From Sulfitobacter undariae (GTDB lineage Bacteria; Pseudomonadota; Alphaproteobacteria; Rhodobacterales; Rhodobacteraceae): a DNA stretch of 64,000 nt. Numbering within the stretch: the first letter of the stretch is position 1; the number at the start of each line of letters is the position of its first letter. This document shows positions 24,933 to 33,405 of the stretch, in pieces. The position numbers were made by a program, and so were the translations under genes. The notes under the pieces are model-generated. The model was not told the origin of the DNA, searched no databases, and was given only the letters and a program-made list of their open reading frames with translations. The stretch spans positions 372,001 through 436,000 of the forward strand of contig NZ_JACIEI010000001.1 in NCBI RefSeq assembly GCF_014196805.1, given 5' to 3'.

Positions 24933-26479
24933 AAGCTCTCCAGATATGCGATCAGGGCTTCGCGTTCTTTGGTGGGAAGGTCGATGACTTTGTCACGTTG
25001 GTCTTGCGCTTCGCCGCCGTGCCATAGCACGGCCTCAAGCAAGGAGCGCGCCCGCCCGTCATGTAGGAAATAGGTGTGACCGCTGACTTGTTCGGTCAGG
25101 CCGATCCCCCAGAGCGGTGGTGTCCGCCATTCGCGCCCTGTAGCGCGGGCTTCGGGGCGGTTATCGGCAAGGTCTGGACCCATGTCATGCAGCAACATGT
25201 CCGTATAGGGCCAGATCAGCTGAAAGCTTTGCTCGGGTTGATCATTCAGGCGGTTGGTGACGAAATTCGGGGTGTGGCAGGCGGTGCATCCGGTTTCATA
25301 GAACACCTTTTTGCCCTGTAAAACCTTTGGATCATCCACGCCTCTGCGGGCGGGCACGCCTAGATTGCGGCTGTAGAAGGCCACCAGATCAAGACCAACT
25401 GCGTCGATCTCAAATTCGCGAGCGTCGCCATCACCGTGGATGGCTGCCTGACAATCGGCTTGCAGATCGGTACATTCGCCTGCTCCGGCGGTAAAGATCG
25501 GGTTGGAAATGCCGATATCGCCAACAAAAGCAGCGGCGGATTGTTCGAGCACGGTTGGGTTTCCTGCCTTCAATCCGAAACGGCCCAGCATGGGTTTGTC
25601 CAGCACGGTGGACCAAACGATGTTGGCACGGCCCGAGATACCATCCCCATCGGCATCTTCAGGATCAGCACCCGCCAGAATGTCAGCGGCGGGAATTGCT
25701 TCTAGCAGACCCATGCCAATCATCTGAGGGGCGACACGCGGGCTGAGCATCGCGTCGGGGTGCAGGGGGCCATAGCCCAGATCATCAGCGGAATAAGTAG
25801 GGTGGCGCAGGGAGACTTCTGTACCATCTGCCAATTGGACCACTTCTTCGCGGTAGGTGATGCCCAGCTTGTATTCAGCGGGGTAGCCTTGGATGGCAAA
25901 ATCTTGCAATTGCGTGCCGTAGGTCGGATCAGGCAGGGTGGCCAGATAGTCTTCGATCTGGGGAATTGCATCCTGCGTTGTACCGGGGATCGATATGCGC
26001 AAGAACATCGAGATCGCTTTGTCGTCGGCGTTTTCGGGCGGATGTCCGCGCCCGTCTTTGATGTGACAGCGCTGGCAGGACCGCGCATTAAACAGCGGCC
26101 CTAATCCGTCTGAAGCAAGAGTGGAAGACGGCGCCGAAACCCAGATTTTGCGAAACAGGCCGTTGCCGACCTTGAAATTCAACTCATCCTCAAAAGTGAT
26201 GTTTCCAGAGGATTGCGAAAAGGCATCCGCATCGTCGCGCGCGCGGACTGTCGCCGCGCCAGCGGGTTTGTCCTCAAACCTTTGCGGTTTGGAAAAATCT
26301 GTTGTTGGGGCTGTGATGGCCGCAATCCGCGCAGCTTCCTCGGCAGTTCTGGGAATGACATCCAGATGTGAGTCATCCAGCGGGACTGACTGGGCTTGCA
26401 GCGTAACAGGTGACAACGACACTGCGATCAACGCTGCACTGCATTTTATTGCCAATGACTTTGGTAGTTTGAGTGGCAT
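24929..26479 (-). CDS. Di-haem oxidoreductase-like protein (thiol oxidoreductase/DHOR family)
   Basis: This is a 516-aa periplasmic c-type cytochrome. ATG 26479 is chosen for GGAGGT upstream and the hydrophobic leader ending near LQAQS. Two haem-binding motifs are visible: C135QRCH in LFNARSCQRCHIKDGRGHP and CTACH in YETGCTACHTPNF. A third block with GLTEQVSGHTYFLHDGRARS is characteristic of the family. In other proteobacteria this gene lies between two imelysin genes, the arrangement seen here apart from the inserted porin. It may change iron redox state during uptake, but its biochemistry is unproven. Confidence 0.9.
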   Translation of the reverse strand: MPLKLPKSLAIKCSAALIAVSLSPVTLQAQSVPLDDSHLDVIPRTAEEAARIAAITAPTTDFSKPQRFEDKPAGAATVRARDDADAFSQSSGNITFEDELNFKVGNGLFRKIWVSAPSSTLASDGLGPLFNARSCQRCHIKDGRGHPPENADDKAISMFLRISIPGTTQDAIPQIEDYLATLPDPTYGTQLQDFAIQGYPAEYKLGITYREEVVQLADGTEVSLRHPTYSADDLGYGPLHPDAMLSPRVAPQMIGMGLLEAIPAADILAGADPEDADGDGISGRANIVWSTVLDKPMLGRFGLKAGNPTVLEQSAAAFVGDIGISNPIFTAGAGECTDLQADCQAAIHGDGDAREFEIDAVGLDLVAFYSRNLGVPARRGVDDPKVLQGKKVFYETGCTACHTPNFVTNRLNDQPEQSFQLIWPYTDMLLHDMGPDLADNRPEARATGREWRTPPLWGIGLTEQVSGHTYFLHDGRARSLLEAVLWHGGEAQDQRDKVIDLPTKEREALIAYLESL

Positions 26480-26572
26480 GATGTTGACCTCCAATCCGTG
26501 TGATGGTCTCATATCTTGCGAAGTGCAATATGGCGATTTTGGGTTTGGGGCAATTGCCTTTCCCCCGAAAAA

Positions 26573-26614
26573 TATGCGGCACACCTTTTTTGATTGAATG
26601 AGCCGTGCCGCATA
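26573..26614 (-). terminator. Rho-independent terminator after the porin gene
   Basis: On the - strand TATGCGGCAC and GTGCCGCATA form a perfect 10-bp stem (26605-26614 and 26573-26582), followed by TTTTT (complement of 26568-26572). It sits between the porin and the di-haem gene, so the locus is either split in two transcripts or attenuated here. Confidence 0.85.
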
Positions 26615-26624
26615 AAATGGTGTT

Positions 26625-27632
26625 TTAGAAAGAAAGCACTGCGGCTAGACCGACGGCGGTAGATTTTTCACCACCAACATCAAAGCGGGCCACACCGAAG
26701 TTGACTTCAACCGCATCTGTGATGGCGCGGTCTACACCCAGAGCGATCATGCTGTCGGTTGTGGTTTCAGTATCAATGACAGTTGCCACTGCTGAGAAAG
26801 TCCAATCATCCATCGCATAAGCACCGCCCAAAGTGGCATAGGTGGCGTTTTCATCTGTGCCGCCTGCGCCGTTGAAATGCGCGACTTCAAAGATGGCGTC
26901 AAAGCCGTTTCCGAAATCATGTGAGGCGCCAACAACAACGCCTGTTTCATCGGACACATCGTCTTTGCCAGCAGAGAGGTGGCGTGCACCGACCCATGCA
27001 GTGGTTTCGCCAAACTCTTGGGTGTATTGCACTGAGAAGTTGTTCAGCTTGCCTGTGTTGCCAACGCCGCCCGCAGCAACGGAATTGCGGCCCCGTTTTT
27101 CGCCCACACTGTCACTGAGGAATGTATCATCTGCGTAGAAGGCTGCGAAGGACAGCGTGCCACCAGCCGCGGCAACGGGTGTGTCAACGATCAAACCGAT
27201 CATCTCGGACAATTCATAATCGCCTGACAGGGATGTGCCATAAAAACCCGGCGCATCATCCCATGCCACCGCAAAAACAGGGCTGAGTTTACCAACGGAA
27301 ACCACGGTATCGCCAAAGGCAAACCGCAGGCCAAGTTCGCTGACATAGAGGCCCATGTCCTCAAATGCGCGGTCGTCATCAGCATCTGTGACGGTCTCAA
27401 GCGTCAGCCCACCGAAGGCGCTGATACGGTCAGAAATCTGCGCCTCAAACGCGGCTTCGAGGGTGAGGTAACCATCGGAGAATTCTGCATCTTTGTCATC
27501 GGAGCTGACCGTGCTGTCGACGCCAACCTCAAGGCTGCCTTCCCAAGTGAAGCCAGTGTCTTGAGCAAATGCCATTGTGCCATAGGTCATCGCGAGGCCG
27601 AAAAGCCCGAGTGTTTTTAATGTGTGGTTCAT
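26625..27632 (-). CDS. Outer-membrane porin (Rhodobacter type)
   Basis: This is a 335-aa protein with a signal peptide (cleavage near AFAQD), many alternating amphipathic strands, and a C-terminal Phe (AVGLAAVLSF), all typical of a trimeric beta-barrel porin. Phrases such as TWEGSLEVGVDSTVSSDDK, DRISAFGGLTLETVTDADDD and LYVSELGLRFAFGDTVVSVG match alphaproteobacterial porins. It lies inside an iron locus between an imelysin and the di-haem gene, so it may be iron-regulated and pass an iron complex. A terminator follows and a weak stem precedes it (27658-27684). Confidence 0.88.
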   Translation of the reverse strand: MNHTLKTLGLFGLAMTYGTMAFAQDTGFTWEGSLEVGVDSTVSSDDKDAEFSDGYLTLEAAFEAQISDRISAFGGLTLETVTDADDDRAFEDMGLYVSELGLRFAFGDTVVSVGKLSPVFAVAWDDAPGFYGTSLSGDYELSEMIGLIVDTPVAAAGGTLSFAAFYADDTFLSDSVGEKRGRNSVAAGGVGNTGKLNNFSVQYTQEFGETTAWVGARHLSAGKDDVSDETGVVVGASHDFGNGFDAIFEVAHFNGAGGTDENATYATLGGAYAMDDWTFSAVATVIDTETTTDSMIALGVDRAITDAVEVNFGVARFDVGGEKSTAVGLAAVLSF

Positions 27633-27657
27633 GTTGTCGTCCTGACGGGAGAAAAGA

Positions 27658-27684
27658 AGCGCGCCAGCAAAATGCCGACGCGCT
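27658..27684 (-). promoter_or_regulatory. Weak hairpin between imelysin and porin genes
   Basis: On the - strand AGCGCG and CGCGCT form a 6-bp stem (27679-27684 and 27658-27663), followed by TCTTTTC. It could be an attenuator that reduces read-through from imelysin into porin. Confidence 0.4.
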
Positions 27685-27712
27685 GGATGTGGTTTTGAAA
27701 CCTGTTAACTAA

Positions 27713-28975
27713 TTATTGAAAAACGGCGTTTGGATCGTCGAGGCTGTCTGATCCTTCAAAGGCGATTTGGTCTAGGCCGAGGGTGGTCACGACACGCTCA
27801 ATAGAACGTGTTTGATCGATCAAGCCGTTCACGCCGCCCATAACCAGTGCTTCTCCGCCTGCGTTGCCGCGCTCCAGCATCTGATCGTAGGCAAAACCCG
27901 CTTCTGCGGCGGTTTTGATCCGGCCCAGTGCCATCATTGTGGCGCTGAGCTTGGCCTGCATTTCCTGATCCAAGGCGGGATCAGTATCAGCAACCATATC
28001 AGAGAGGGAGGCACCGGAAACCAACGTGCCATCTACGCGGACATATTCACCCAGATAGGCGCTCTGGATGCCAAGGCCATCATAATAGTGGCTGTTGTGG
28101 GTGTTGTCAGAGAAGCAGTCATGCTCTTCTTCTGAATCGTTGAGCATGAGGCCAAGGCGCATCCGCTCGCCTGCTTGCTCGCCGTAGGAGAGGGAGCCCA
28201 TGCCGGTGAGGATCGCGGCAAGGCCTGCATCTGTGTCTGCTGTCAGCTCAACCCGCGCGGCACCATCGTCAGCCCATTGTGCGGCCATGAACTCAAGGTC
28301 AGAGACCAGCAGGTCGGTGACGGCTTGCAAATAGTCACCGCGACGGTCGCAATTGTCATTGGTGCAGGTCGCATCGGCTGCGTAATCTGTCCATGGACGG
28401 TTGCCTGCACCTGGGTTGTGGCCGTTCAGGTCCTGCCCCCACAGCAGAAATTCAATCGCGTGATAGCCGGTTGCCACGTTTGCTTCGACACCGTCTGCTT
28501 CGTGCAGGGTCTCGGAGAGGAACTCTGGCGTGATTTTAGTTGCGTCGATTTCGGTGCCCGACAGGGTGAATGTCTTGTTGGCAACAACGTTCAGCGCGGC
28601 GAATTCGTTTTCATCAGATGGGCCGCCATAAGACGCATCAACATAGTCGATCAGGCCTTCGTCCAGCGGCCAAGCGTTAACTTTGCCTTCCCAGTCATCT
28701 ACAATCGGGTTGCCGAAACGGTAAACTTCGGACTGTTGATAAGGGACCCGTGCCGCGATCCATGCGTGACGTGCTGCGGTCAGGTTCTCGGCGGAGGGTG
28801 TTGCCACCAGAGCTGCCACAGCAGTTTGCAGGCGCTGTGCGGTGATCACGCTGTCTTCGTATTTGGCGGCCGCGATGTTGGCGTAATTTGCCAGAACGTC
28901 CGTTTTCTCAACGGCAAAGGCCGGCGAGGCGAAAGCCACCGCCGCTACGGTCGTCAAAAGCTGAAGCTGTTTCAT
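27713..28975 (-). CDS. Imelysin-family periplasmic iron-uptake protein (IcmP-like)
   Basis: This is a 420-aa protein from ATG 28975 (AAGGAT upstream) with a signal peptide ending near PAFAVEK. It carries the canonical motif G170-Y-H172-A-I-E175 in ATGYHAIEFLLWGQD. Other imelysin blocks are HAWIAARVPYQQSEVYRFGN, DDWEGKVNAWPLDEGLIDYV, the Cys-containing DATCTNDNCDRRGDYL, and SYGEQAGERMRLGLMLNDSE. Pseudomonas relatives are iron-starvation induced and peptidase-like in name (insulin-cleaving), but a transport/binding role is now favoured. It lies 14 nt downstream of the Cys-rich 159-aa gene. Confidence 0.93.
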   Translation of the reverse strand: MKQLQLLTTVAAVAFASPAFAVEKTDVLANYANIAAAKYEDSVITAQRLQTAVAALVATPSAENLTAARHAWIAARVPYQQSEVYRFGNPIVDDWEGKVNAWPLDEGLIDYVDASYGGPSDENEFAALNVVANKTFTLSGTEIDATKITPEFLSETLHEADGVEANVATGYHAIEFLLWGQDLNGHNPGAGNRPWTDYAADATCTNDNCDRRGDYLQAVTDLLVSDLEFMAAQWADDGAARVELTADTDAGLAAILTGMGSLSYGEQAGERMRLGLMLNDSEEEHDCFSDNTHNSHYYDGLGIQSAYLGEYVRVDGTLVSGASLSDMVADTDPALDQEMQAKLSATMMALGRIKTAAEAGFAYDQMLERGNAGGEALVMGGVNGLIDQTRSIERVVTTLGLDQIAFEGSDSLDDPNAVFQ

Positions 28976-28989
28976 GGGGTGGTAATCCT

Positions 28990-29469
28990 TTAGTGTAGTG
29001 TTGGGTGTTGGGTGTTCAGTGACATCAGATCTCGCGGCGCGGCGAGATGCATCCGCTTGAGGGCCAGACCAAAGTCGGCAGCACAAGAGGCAATAAGGGG
29101 GGCGATATCTGCGCGCACCAGCAAAGTGGCGATCAGCATCGCGTCTTCGCGGGCGCCTTCAGCGGCGGCTGAGATGAAATTGGCAAAGCAGGATTCATCA
29201 GCGCCAAGACAACTGCATTGTACAGAATGGCGCATTAACGGTCTGCGGCCATGGTTGGCGCATAGGCTGCACAATTGTTCAAACGCACGTAGCGCCTTGC
29301 GTCCTTGCTCGGCTCCGAGGGTGCCCGCAAAATCGCGGAAAACCTGCTGTTTGGCTGCTGCGTCACCTGACCACATGCGCAGGTAGACAACGGCGGCGGC
29401 CTCTATGCTATCAAGGTCTGTGATATGCCCGACGGGCGCTGCGCCGCGCTTTTGTGCTGAACAGCTCAT
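28990..29469 (-). CDS. Unknown 159-aa Cys-rich protein of the HemP/imelysin locus
   Basis: I do not recognise this family. It is a mostly helical, soluble protein without an obvious signal peptide. Its Cys residues cluster at C67, C70, C85, C87 and C94 (pattern CxxC-x14-CxC-x6-C, in FEQLCSLCANHGRRP and RHSVQCSCLGADESC), with further Cys at 3 and 129, which suggests a zinc or Fe-S site. Its start overlaps the hemP stop by 4 nt, and the imelysin gene follows 14 nt later. Co-translation with HemP and imelysin suggests a role in iron/haem handling, possibly as a sensor or chaperone. Confidence 0.75.
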   Translation of the reverse strand: MSCSAQKRGAAPVGHITDLDSIEAAAVVYLRMWSGDAAAKQQVFRDFAGTLGAEQGRKALRAFEQLCSLCANHGRRPLMRHSVQCSCLGADESCFANFISAAAEGAREDAMLIATLLVRADIAPLIASCAADFGLALKRMHLAAPRDLMSLNTQHPTLH

Positions 29470-29630
29470 TTCGTCAGGATCAATTTGCCAGCCCGCGTGA
29501 TCCGCAGGGTGTAGGTTTGATCATCCAGTACAATTTGCGCCAGATCGCCGCCCTCTGTCAGGTCACGGGCGGAATAAATTGGCAGTTTTTCAATTGCGGT
29601 GTGTTTCGGGGGGGCAGAATGAAATGTCAT
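29466..29630 (-). CDS. hemP: Hemin uptake protein HemP
   Basis: This is a 54-aa protein from ATG 29630. The C-terminal half is the HemP family core: LPIYSARDLTEGGDLAQIVL followed by YTLRITRAGKLILTK, ending exactly at the family's usual C-terminus. HemP proteins are small, widespread in iron-regulated haem-uptake operons, and needed for or activating haem-receptor expression in some beta- and alphaproteobacteria. The start overlaps the stop of the upstream 55-aa frame (ATGA), and the 3' end overlaps the Cys-rich gene. No TonB haem receptor is present in the window. Confidence 0.9.
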   Translation of the reverse strand: MTFHSAPPKHTAIEKLPIYSARDLTEGGDLAQIVLDDQTYTLRITRAGKLILTK

Positions 29631-29794
29631 ACCGATGCACCTGTAAAAGTGTTGGAATACTCGACGGCCCATTCAGGCAACGGCTGCCCGTTCGTGAGAT
29701 CAATGCTGAGCAATTCTATGGAGCTGACTGGCATAGGCGTGGATCGTTTCTGAGTGGGCGCACTCGGTTTAAAATGGGTCTCGGGTCTTTGCAT
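29627..29794 (-). CDS. Small unknown 55-aa protein coupled to hemP
   Basis: ATG 29794 is preceded by GAGGAT six bases upstream, a good ribosome site. The frame encodes a polar 55-residue product (core SSIELLSIDLTNGQPLPEWA, end EYSNTFTGASV) and stops with TGA overlapping the hemP ATG. The coupling geometry and the good initiation signal argue that it is translated. I do not recognise the family and see no signal peptide or membrane segment. It would be the first gene of the iron operon. Confidence 0.55.
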   Translation of the reverse strand: MQRPETHFKPSAPTQKRSTPMPVSSIELLSIDLTNGQPLPEWAVEYSNTFTGASV

Positions 29795-29888
29795 TGGGCA
29801 ATCCTCACATTTTAACTGTGTCGGGCTTGCCCTGCATGGATTCGGGGTGGCTTGACTGCGTCTATACCTGAGTGAATCGGTCAGTGTT

Positions 29889-29911
29889 GTCAATCCGACT
29901 CTTTTAGTCGG
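29889..29911. promoter_or_regulatory. Palindrome next to a TTGACA box upstream of the iron operon
   Basis: CCGACT (29895-29900) and AGTCGG (29906-29911) are inverted around CTTTT. On the - strand this dyad directly precedes TTGACA (complement of 29889-29894), about 100 bp before the 55-aa/hemP operon. It is a plausible operator for an iron-responsive regulator. I cannot match it to a named box with confidence, and the matching -10 is unclear. Confidence 0.4.
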
Positions 29912-30070
29912 GTATGATTGGCGTGGAAAGGTGTGAGGCCGCTGACCTGATCGGGGTCGAAGCATATTGCTGCGATTATACCTTCCAACCTGAAATAATT
30001 TGCAGCGCCGCGCAAATTCTATCACGGTGAGGGGCGCATATTCGCTTTCCAAGTTTCAAGGACCAAACCA

Positions 30071-31237
30071 ATGACTGATGGCATTTCCCCTTTTTCCTTC
30101 GACACTCCGGGCTCTACTCTTGTGGAGTGGGGTGGTGCAAAACGGATGGGGGAGCTTTTGTCCGAGTGGTTTCCAGAGCGTAAGTTGTTGATCGTGACAG
30201 ATAAATTTCTGCACGAAAACGGCCTGCTAGACCCTGCAATTGCTTCACTTAAAGAACACGGTTTCGCTGTGACTGTATTTGATGATGTGGTGGCTGACCC
30301 GCCAGAGGCTGTTTTAATGTCGTGCGTCGCAAGCGCAAAGGAAGCGCAGGCGGATATCGTCTTGGGGCTCGGTGGTGGGTCCTCGATGGATATTGCCAAG
30401 CTTGTCGCCGTGATGCTGGTCTCTGAACAGCCGCTGGCTGAGCTTTATGGAATTGGCAATGTGAAAGGGAAACGTACGCCATTGGTGCAAGTTCCGACTA
30501 CTGCGGGGACGGGATCGGAAGTGACCAACATCACGATTTTGACCACAGGCGAGACAACCAAAATGGGGATTGTATCGCATCAACTTTATGCTGACCGTGT
30601 CCTACTGGATGCTGAACTGACGGTTGGGTTGCCTGCTGTGCAAACTGCGGCCACGGGCATTGACGCCATGGTGCATGCGATCGAAGCTTTTACCAGCCAG
30701 CATAAAAAGAACATGCTGTCTGATGTTTTTGCCAAAGAGGCATTGCGCCTGATCGCGGCAAATCTGGTGACGGCCTGCGAAGATGGCTGCAACCGTGCTG
30801 CACGCGAAGCTATGCTTTTGGGGGCGAACCTTGCTGGTCAGGCGTTCTCGAATAGCCCTGTTGGTGCGGTTCATGCATTGGCGTATCCGTTGGGCGGACA
30901 TTATCACTTGCCACATGGGCTTACCAATGCGCTCATGCTTGGGCCTGTTTTGCGCTATAACATGCGTGAGGCCGCGCCGCTTTATGCAGAGCTGGCAGAT
31001 GTGGTGATGGGGCCTACAGAAGAGGGCGCACAGGCGCGATCAGTGAATTTTGTGACGTTCATGGAAGATTTGATGGATCGTTCTGCCGCGCCGCGCCGTT
31101 TGCGCGACTGCAAGGTGACACAAGAAAGCCTGCCAAGGCTGGCCAAAGATGCGATGCTTCAATCCCGCCTATTGATCAACAATCCCGTTGAGGTGACCGA
31201 AGCGGATGCACTGGCGCTTTATCGCGAAGCGTTTTGA
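30071..31237 (+). CDS. Iron-containing (group III) alcohol dehydrogenase
   Basis: This is a 388-aa Fe-ADH family oxidoreductase. The NAD-binding N-domain shows ADIVLGLGGGSSMDIAKLVA and PLVQVPTTAGTGSEVTNITI. The metal ligands are expected in TAATGIDAMVHAIEAFTSQ (Asp and first His) and VGAVHALAYPLGGHYHLPHG (further His residues). The family interconverts alcohols or lactaldehyde-like compounds and aldehydes using NAD(P)H. It stands alone, divergent from the iron operon, so substrate and regulation cannot be inferred. Confidence 0.92.
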   Translation: MTDGISPFSFDTPGSTLVEWGGAKRMGELLSEWFPERKLLIVTDKFLHENGLLDPAIASLKEHGFAVTVFDDVVADPPEAVLMSCVASAKEAQADIVLGLGGGSSMDIAKLVAVMLVSEQPLAELYGIGNVKGKRTPLVQVPTTAGTGSEVTNITILTTGETTKMGIVSHQLYADRVLLDAELTVGLPAVQTAATGIDAMVHAIEAFTSQHKKNMLSDVFAKEALRLIAANLVTACEDGCNRAAREAMLLGANLAGQAFSNSPVGAVHALAYPLGGHYHLPHGLTNALMLGPVLRYNMREAAPLYAELADVVMGPTEEGAQARSVNFVTFMEDLMDRSAAPRRLRDCKVTQESLPRLAKDAMLQSRLLINNPVEVTEADALALYREAF

Positions 31238-31303
31238 CGACACAAGTCAGCTTTGAAATGGACCTCGCGCGCTGGTTTGCGGGCGGGGCTGCTTGTATGA
31301 GGC

Positions 31304-32734
31304 TTATAAAATGGGTCCAACCGTGGCGACGACATTGTTCCAGATGCGTGTGCGATAAGGCCAGGCCAACACGGCCTCCAAAGTGATAGGGGTCGAGCGC
31401 GAGATGTAGTCTTGCTGTCGGTTACGCACGGTCTGTGTGGTGGTTTTGTCTTGCAATAATATGTTGTTTTCATAGTTCAAGTCGAAGCTGCGCAAGTCTA
31501 GATTTGAGGAGCCAATCAGGCATATTTTGCCGTCAACTGTCAGTGTTTTTGCATGCAGTAGGCCGCCTTCAAATTCGTAGATTTTACATTGTGCCTCTAA
31601 AAGCTGGCGGTAATAACTGCGGCTGGCAGCCGCGACAATGCGGCTGTCGTTTGCCATGGGAAAGATCAAGGTGACGGCGACGCCACGATGTGCTGCGGCG
31701 CAGAGCGCCTCTAGGACCGTTGCATCGGGGACGAAATAGGGCGTCGAAATTGTGAGATCAGTTTGTGCATTTGCGATGAGGGTTGCAAAAAGCTGTGGGG
31801 TTGCGCCGCGCCGTTCAGTTGGACCATCACCCATTACTTGGGCGGCAAACCCGCCGTCAAACGTGTCAGATGTGAGCATGAATTGATCCAGCGCCTCGCC
31901 GGTGGCTTGCATCCAGTCACTGGCGAAAAGCAGTTGGTTCTGCGCTACTACCGGTCCCTGAAACCGCAGCATGATATCGACCCAAGGCGCGAATTTTGGT
32001 TTCGGGCGAAACTCGGGATCAGCGGAGTTTCGGCTGCCGCAATAGGTAATCGTGCCGTCGATCACTGTGATTTTGCGGTGATTGCGCAGATCAAGCCGAC
32101 TGCGCAGCATGGTCCAAATCGGATTTTTCAGGGGCAAGGCGATTGCCAAATGCACGCCGGCGTCTTGCATGCTCTGCCACAGCTTACCCCCTATCAGGCC
32201 ACGTGAGCCCAGCCCGTCAGCCATAGCGCGACAGGTGACGCCGCGATTGGCCGCGCGGATCAAAGCCTTGGCCAGATCGGTGCCCATTTTATCATCCAGC
32301 CAGATGTAATAAAGGACATGAATGTGGTCCGTCGCGGCATCAATATCTGCCACCAGACGCCGCCGCGTTTCATCACCGTCCGCCATCAGCTCCGCTTGGT
32401 TGCCGTCCACAGGATAGAATCCGTTGATTGAGGCCGCATAGCTGAAGGCAGGCCGATAGAGTGGATCAATGAGCATCGCAACATTTTCTTTAGCGCCCAT
32501 ATGCGCCACCGCTTTTTCGCGGATATCGTCGTGGATTTTTTGGTTCAAGGCGTTTGCTTTGCGGCCCAGATTGATTTCGCCAAACAAGAAATAGACCATG
32601 CAGCCTGCATAGGGCAGCGCGTTGAGGACGATAAACCACGCCAAACGGGTTGGCGGAATTAGGTCATCACGCAAGAGAATGCGCAGGGTGAAAGAAATGA
32701 CCAGAAAACCATGCAGGATAAGAAGTAACGTCAT
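31304..32734 (-). CDS. cls: Cardiolipin synthase / phospholipase D family protein
   Basis: This is a 476-aa membrane-anchored PLD enzyme. Two N-terminal transmembrane helices (about residues 1-20 and 30-50) are followed by a YYIWLDDKMGTDLAKALI block and two HKD motifs: HRKITVIDG...GSRNSADPEF (about residue 220) and HAKTLTVDGKICLIGSSNLD (about 405). The reaction joins two phosphatidyl units into cardiolipin. Its start overlaps the stop of the EEP-family gene, the same pairing as E. coli clsB (ybhO) with ybhP. Confidence 0.88.
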   Translation of the reverse strand: MTLLLILHGFLVISFTLRILLRDDLIPPTRLAWFIVLNALPYAGCMVYFLFGEINLGRKANALNQKIHDDIREKAVAHMGAKENVAMLIDPLYRPAFSYAASINGFYPVDGNQAELMADGDETRRRLVADIDAATDHIHVLYYIWLDDKMGTDLAKALIRAANRGVTCRAMADGLGSRGLIGGKLWQSMQDAGVHLAIALPLKNPIWTMLRSRLDLRNHRKITVIDGTITYCGSRNSADPEFRPKPKFAPWVDIMLRFQGPVVAQNQLLFASDWMQATGEALDQFMLTSDTFDGGFAAQVMGDGPTERRGATPQLFATLIANAQTDLTISTPYFVPDATVLEALCAAAHRGVAVTLIFPMANDSRIVAAASRSYYRQLLEAQCKIYEFEGGLLHAKTLTVDGKICLIGSSNLDLRSFDLNYENNILLQDKTTTQTVRNRQQDYISRSTPITLEAVLAWPYRTRIWNNVVATVGPIL

Positions 32735-33405
32735 TGCGGGAATTCCATATCAAGTACGATGGGCAAATGGTCGGAAGCGCGACGCGATAGAGGGCTTGTG
32801 TGCACATGAGATGTCACATGTTGCACGGCCCCAAATAGCGCAAAACGGTCAAAGGCCAACCGAGGACGCGCAGCGTGAAAACTGGGGCCGGGCGTAAATA
32901 CACGTGCAGTCGGGCCAAGAAGCTGGGTATGCACTTTGCGTTCATTAAAGTCTCCGGCAATGATGACGGGGTGCTGCCGACTTTCCACATAGGCCGCCAA
33001 AACCTGCAATTGCTGCTGCCGCATACCAGGGGTGAGGCCAAGGTGAACGCCGACAACTTCGAAAAACGGTTCTGCAAATTGCACTGAAATTGCCCCGCGG
33101 GGCTCTAATGTGGGCAAGTCAATGCGTTGGGTTTTGGTGGGTTTCAGGGAGGATTTGAAAAGGATCGCATTGCCATGCCAGCCATGACTGGCGGGGCGCA
33201 AAGCCAAATCCGCCAGCACATATCCCTGCGTATCTTTCAGATGTTGTAACGGTAGAACGCCCGATCTTGTACCAAGCCGTTTATCCGCTTCTTGCAGAAC
33301 GACGATATCGGCGTCGATCTCGCTCAGGATATTCCCAATCCGCTGGGGATCACGCCGCCAATCCAGCCCGACTGCTTTGCGGATATTGTAACTGGCAATA
33401 CGCAT
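32731..33405 (-). CDS. Endonuclease/exonuclease/phosphatase (EEP) family protein, YbhP-like
   Basis: This is a 224-aa cytoplasmic enzyme of the EEP superfamily. Conserved pieces are MRIASYNIRKAVG at the N-terminus, DADIVVLQEADKRL with the metal-binding Glu, HPVIIAGDFNERK for the catalytic Asp-Asn, and the final SRRASDHLPIVLDM with Asp-His. Members cleave phosphodiester bonds in nucleic acids or lipids. Translational coupling to a cardiolipin synthase, as in the E. coli ybhP-clsB pair, suggests a role in phospholipid metabolism. Confidence 0.88.
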   Translation of the reverse strand: MRIASYNIRKAVGLDWRRDPQRIGNILSEIDADIVVLQEADKRLGTRSGVLPLQHLKDTQGYVLADLALRPASHGWHGNAILFKSSLKPTKTQRIDLPTLEPRGAISVQFAEPFFEVVGVHLGLTPGMRQQQLQVLAAYVESRQHPVIIAGDFNERKVHTQLLGPTARVFTPGPSFHAARPRLAFDRFALFGAVQHVTSHVHTSPLSRRASDHLPIVLDMEFPQ

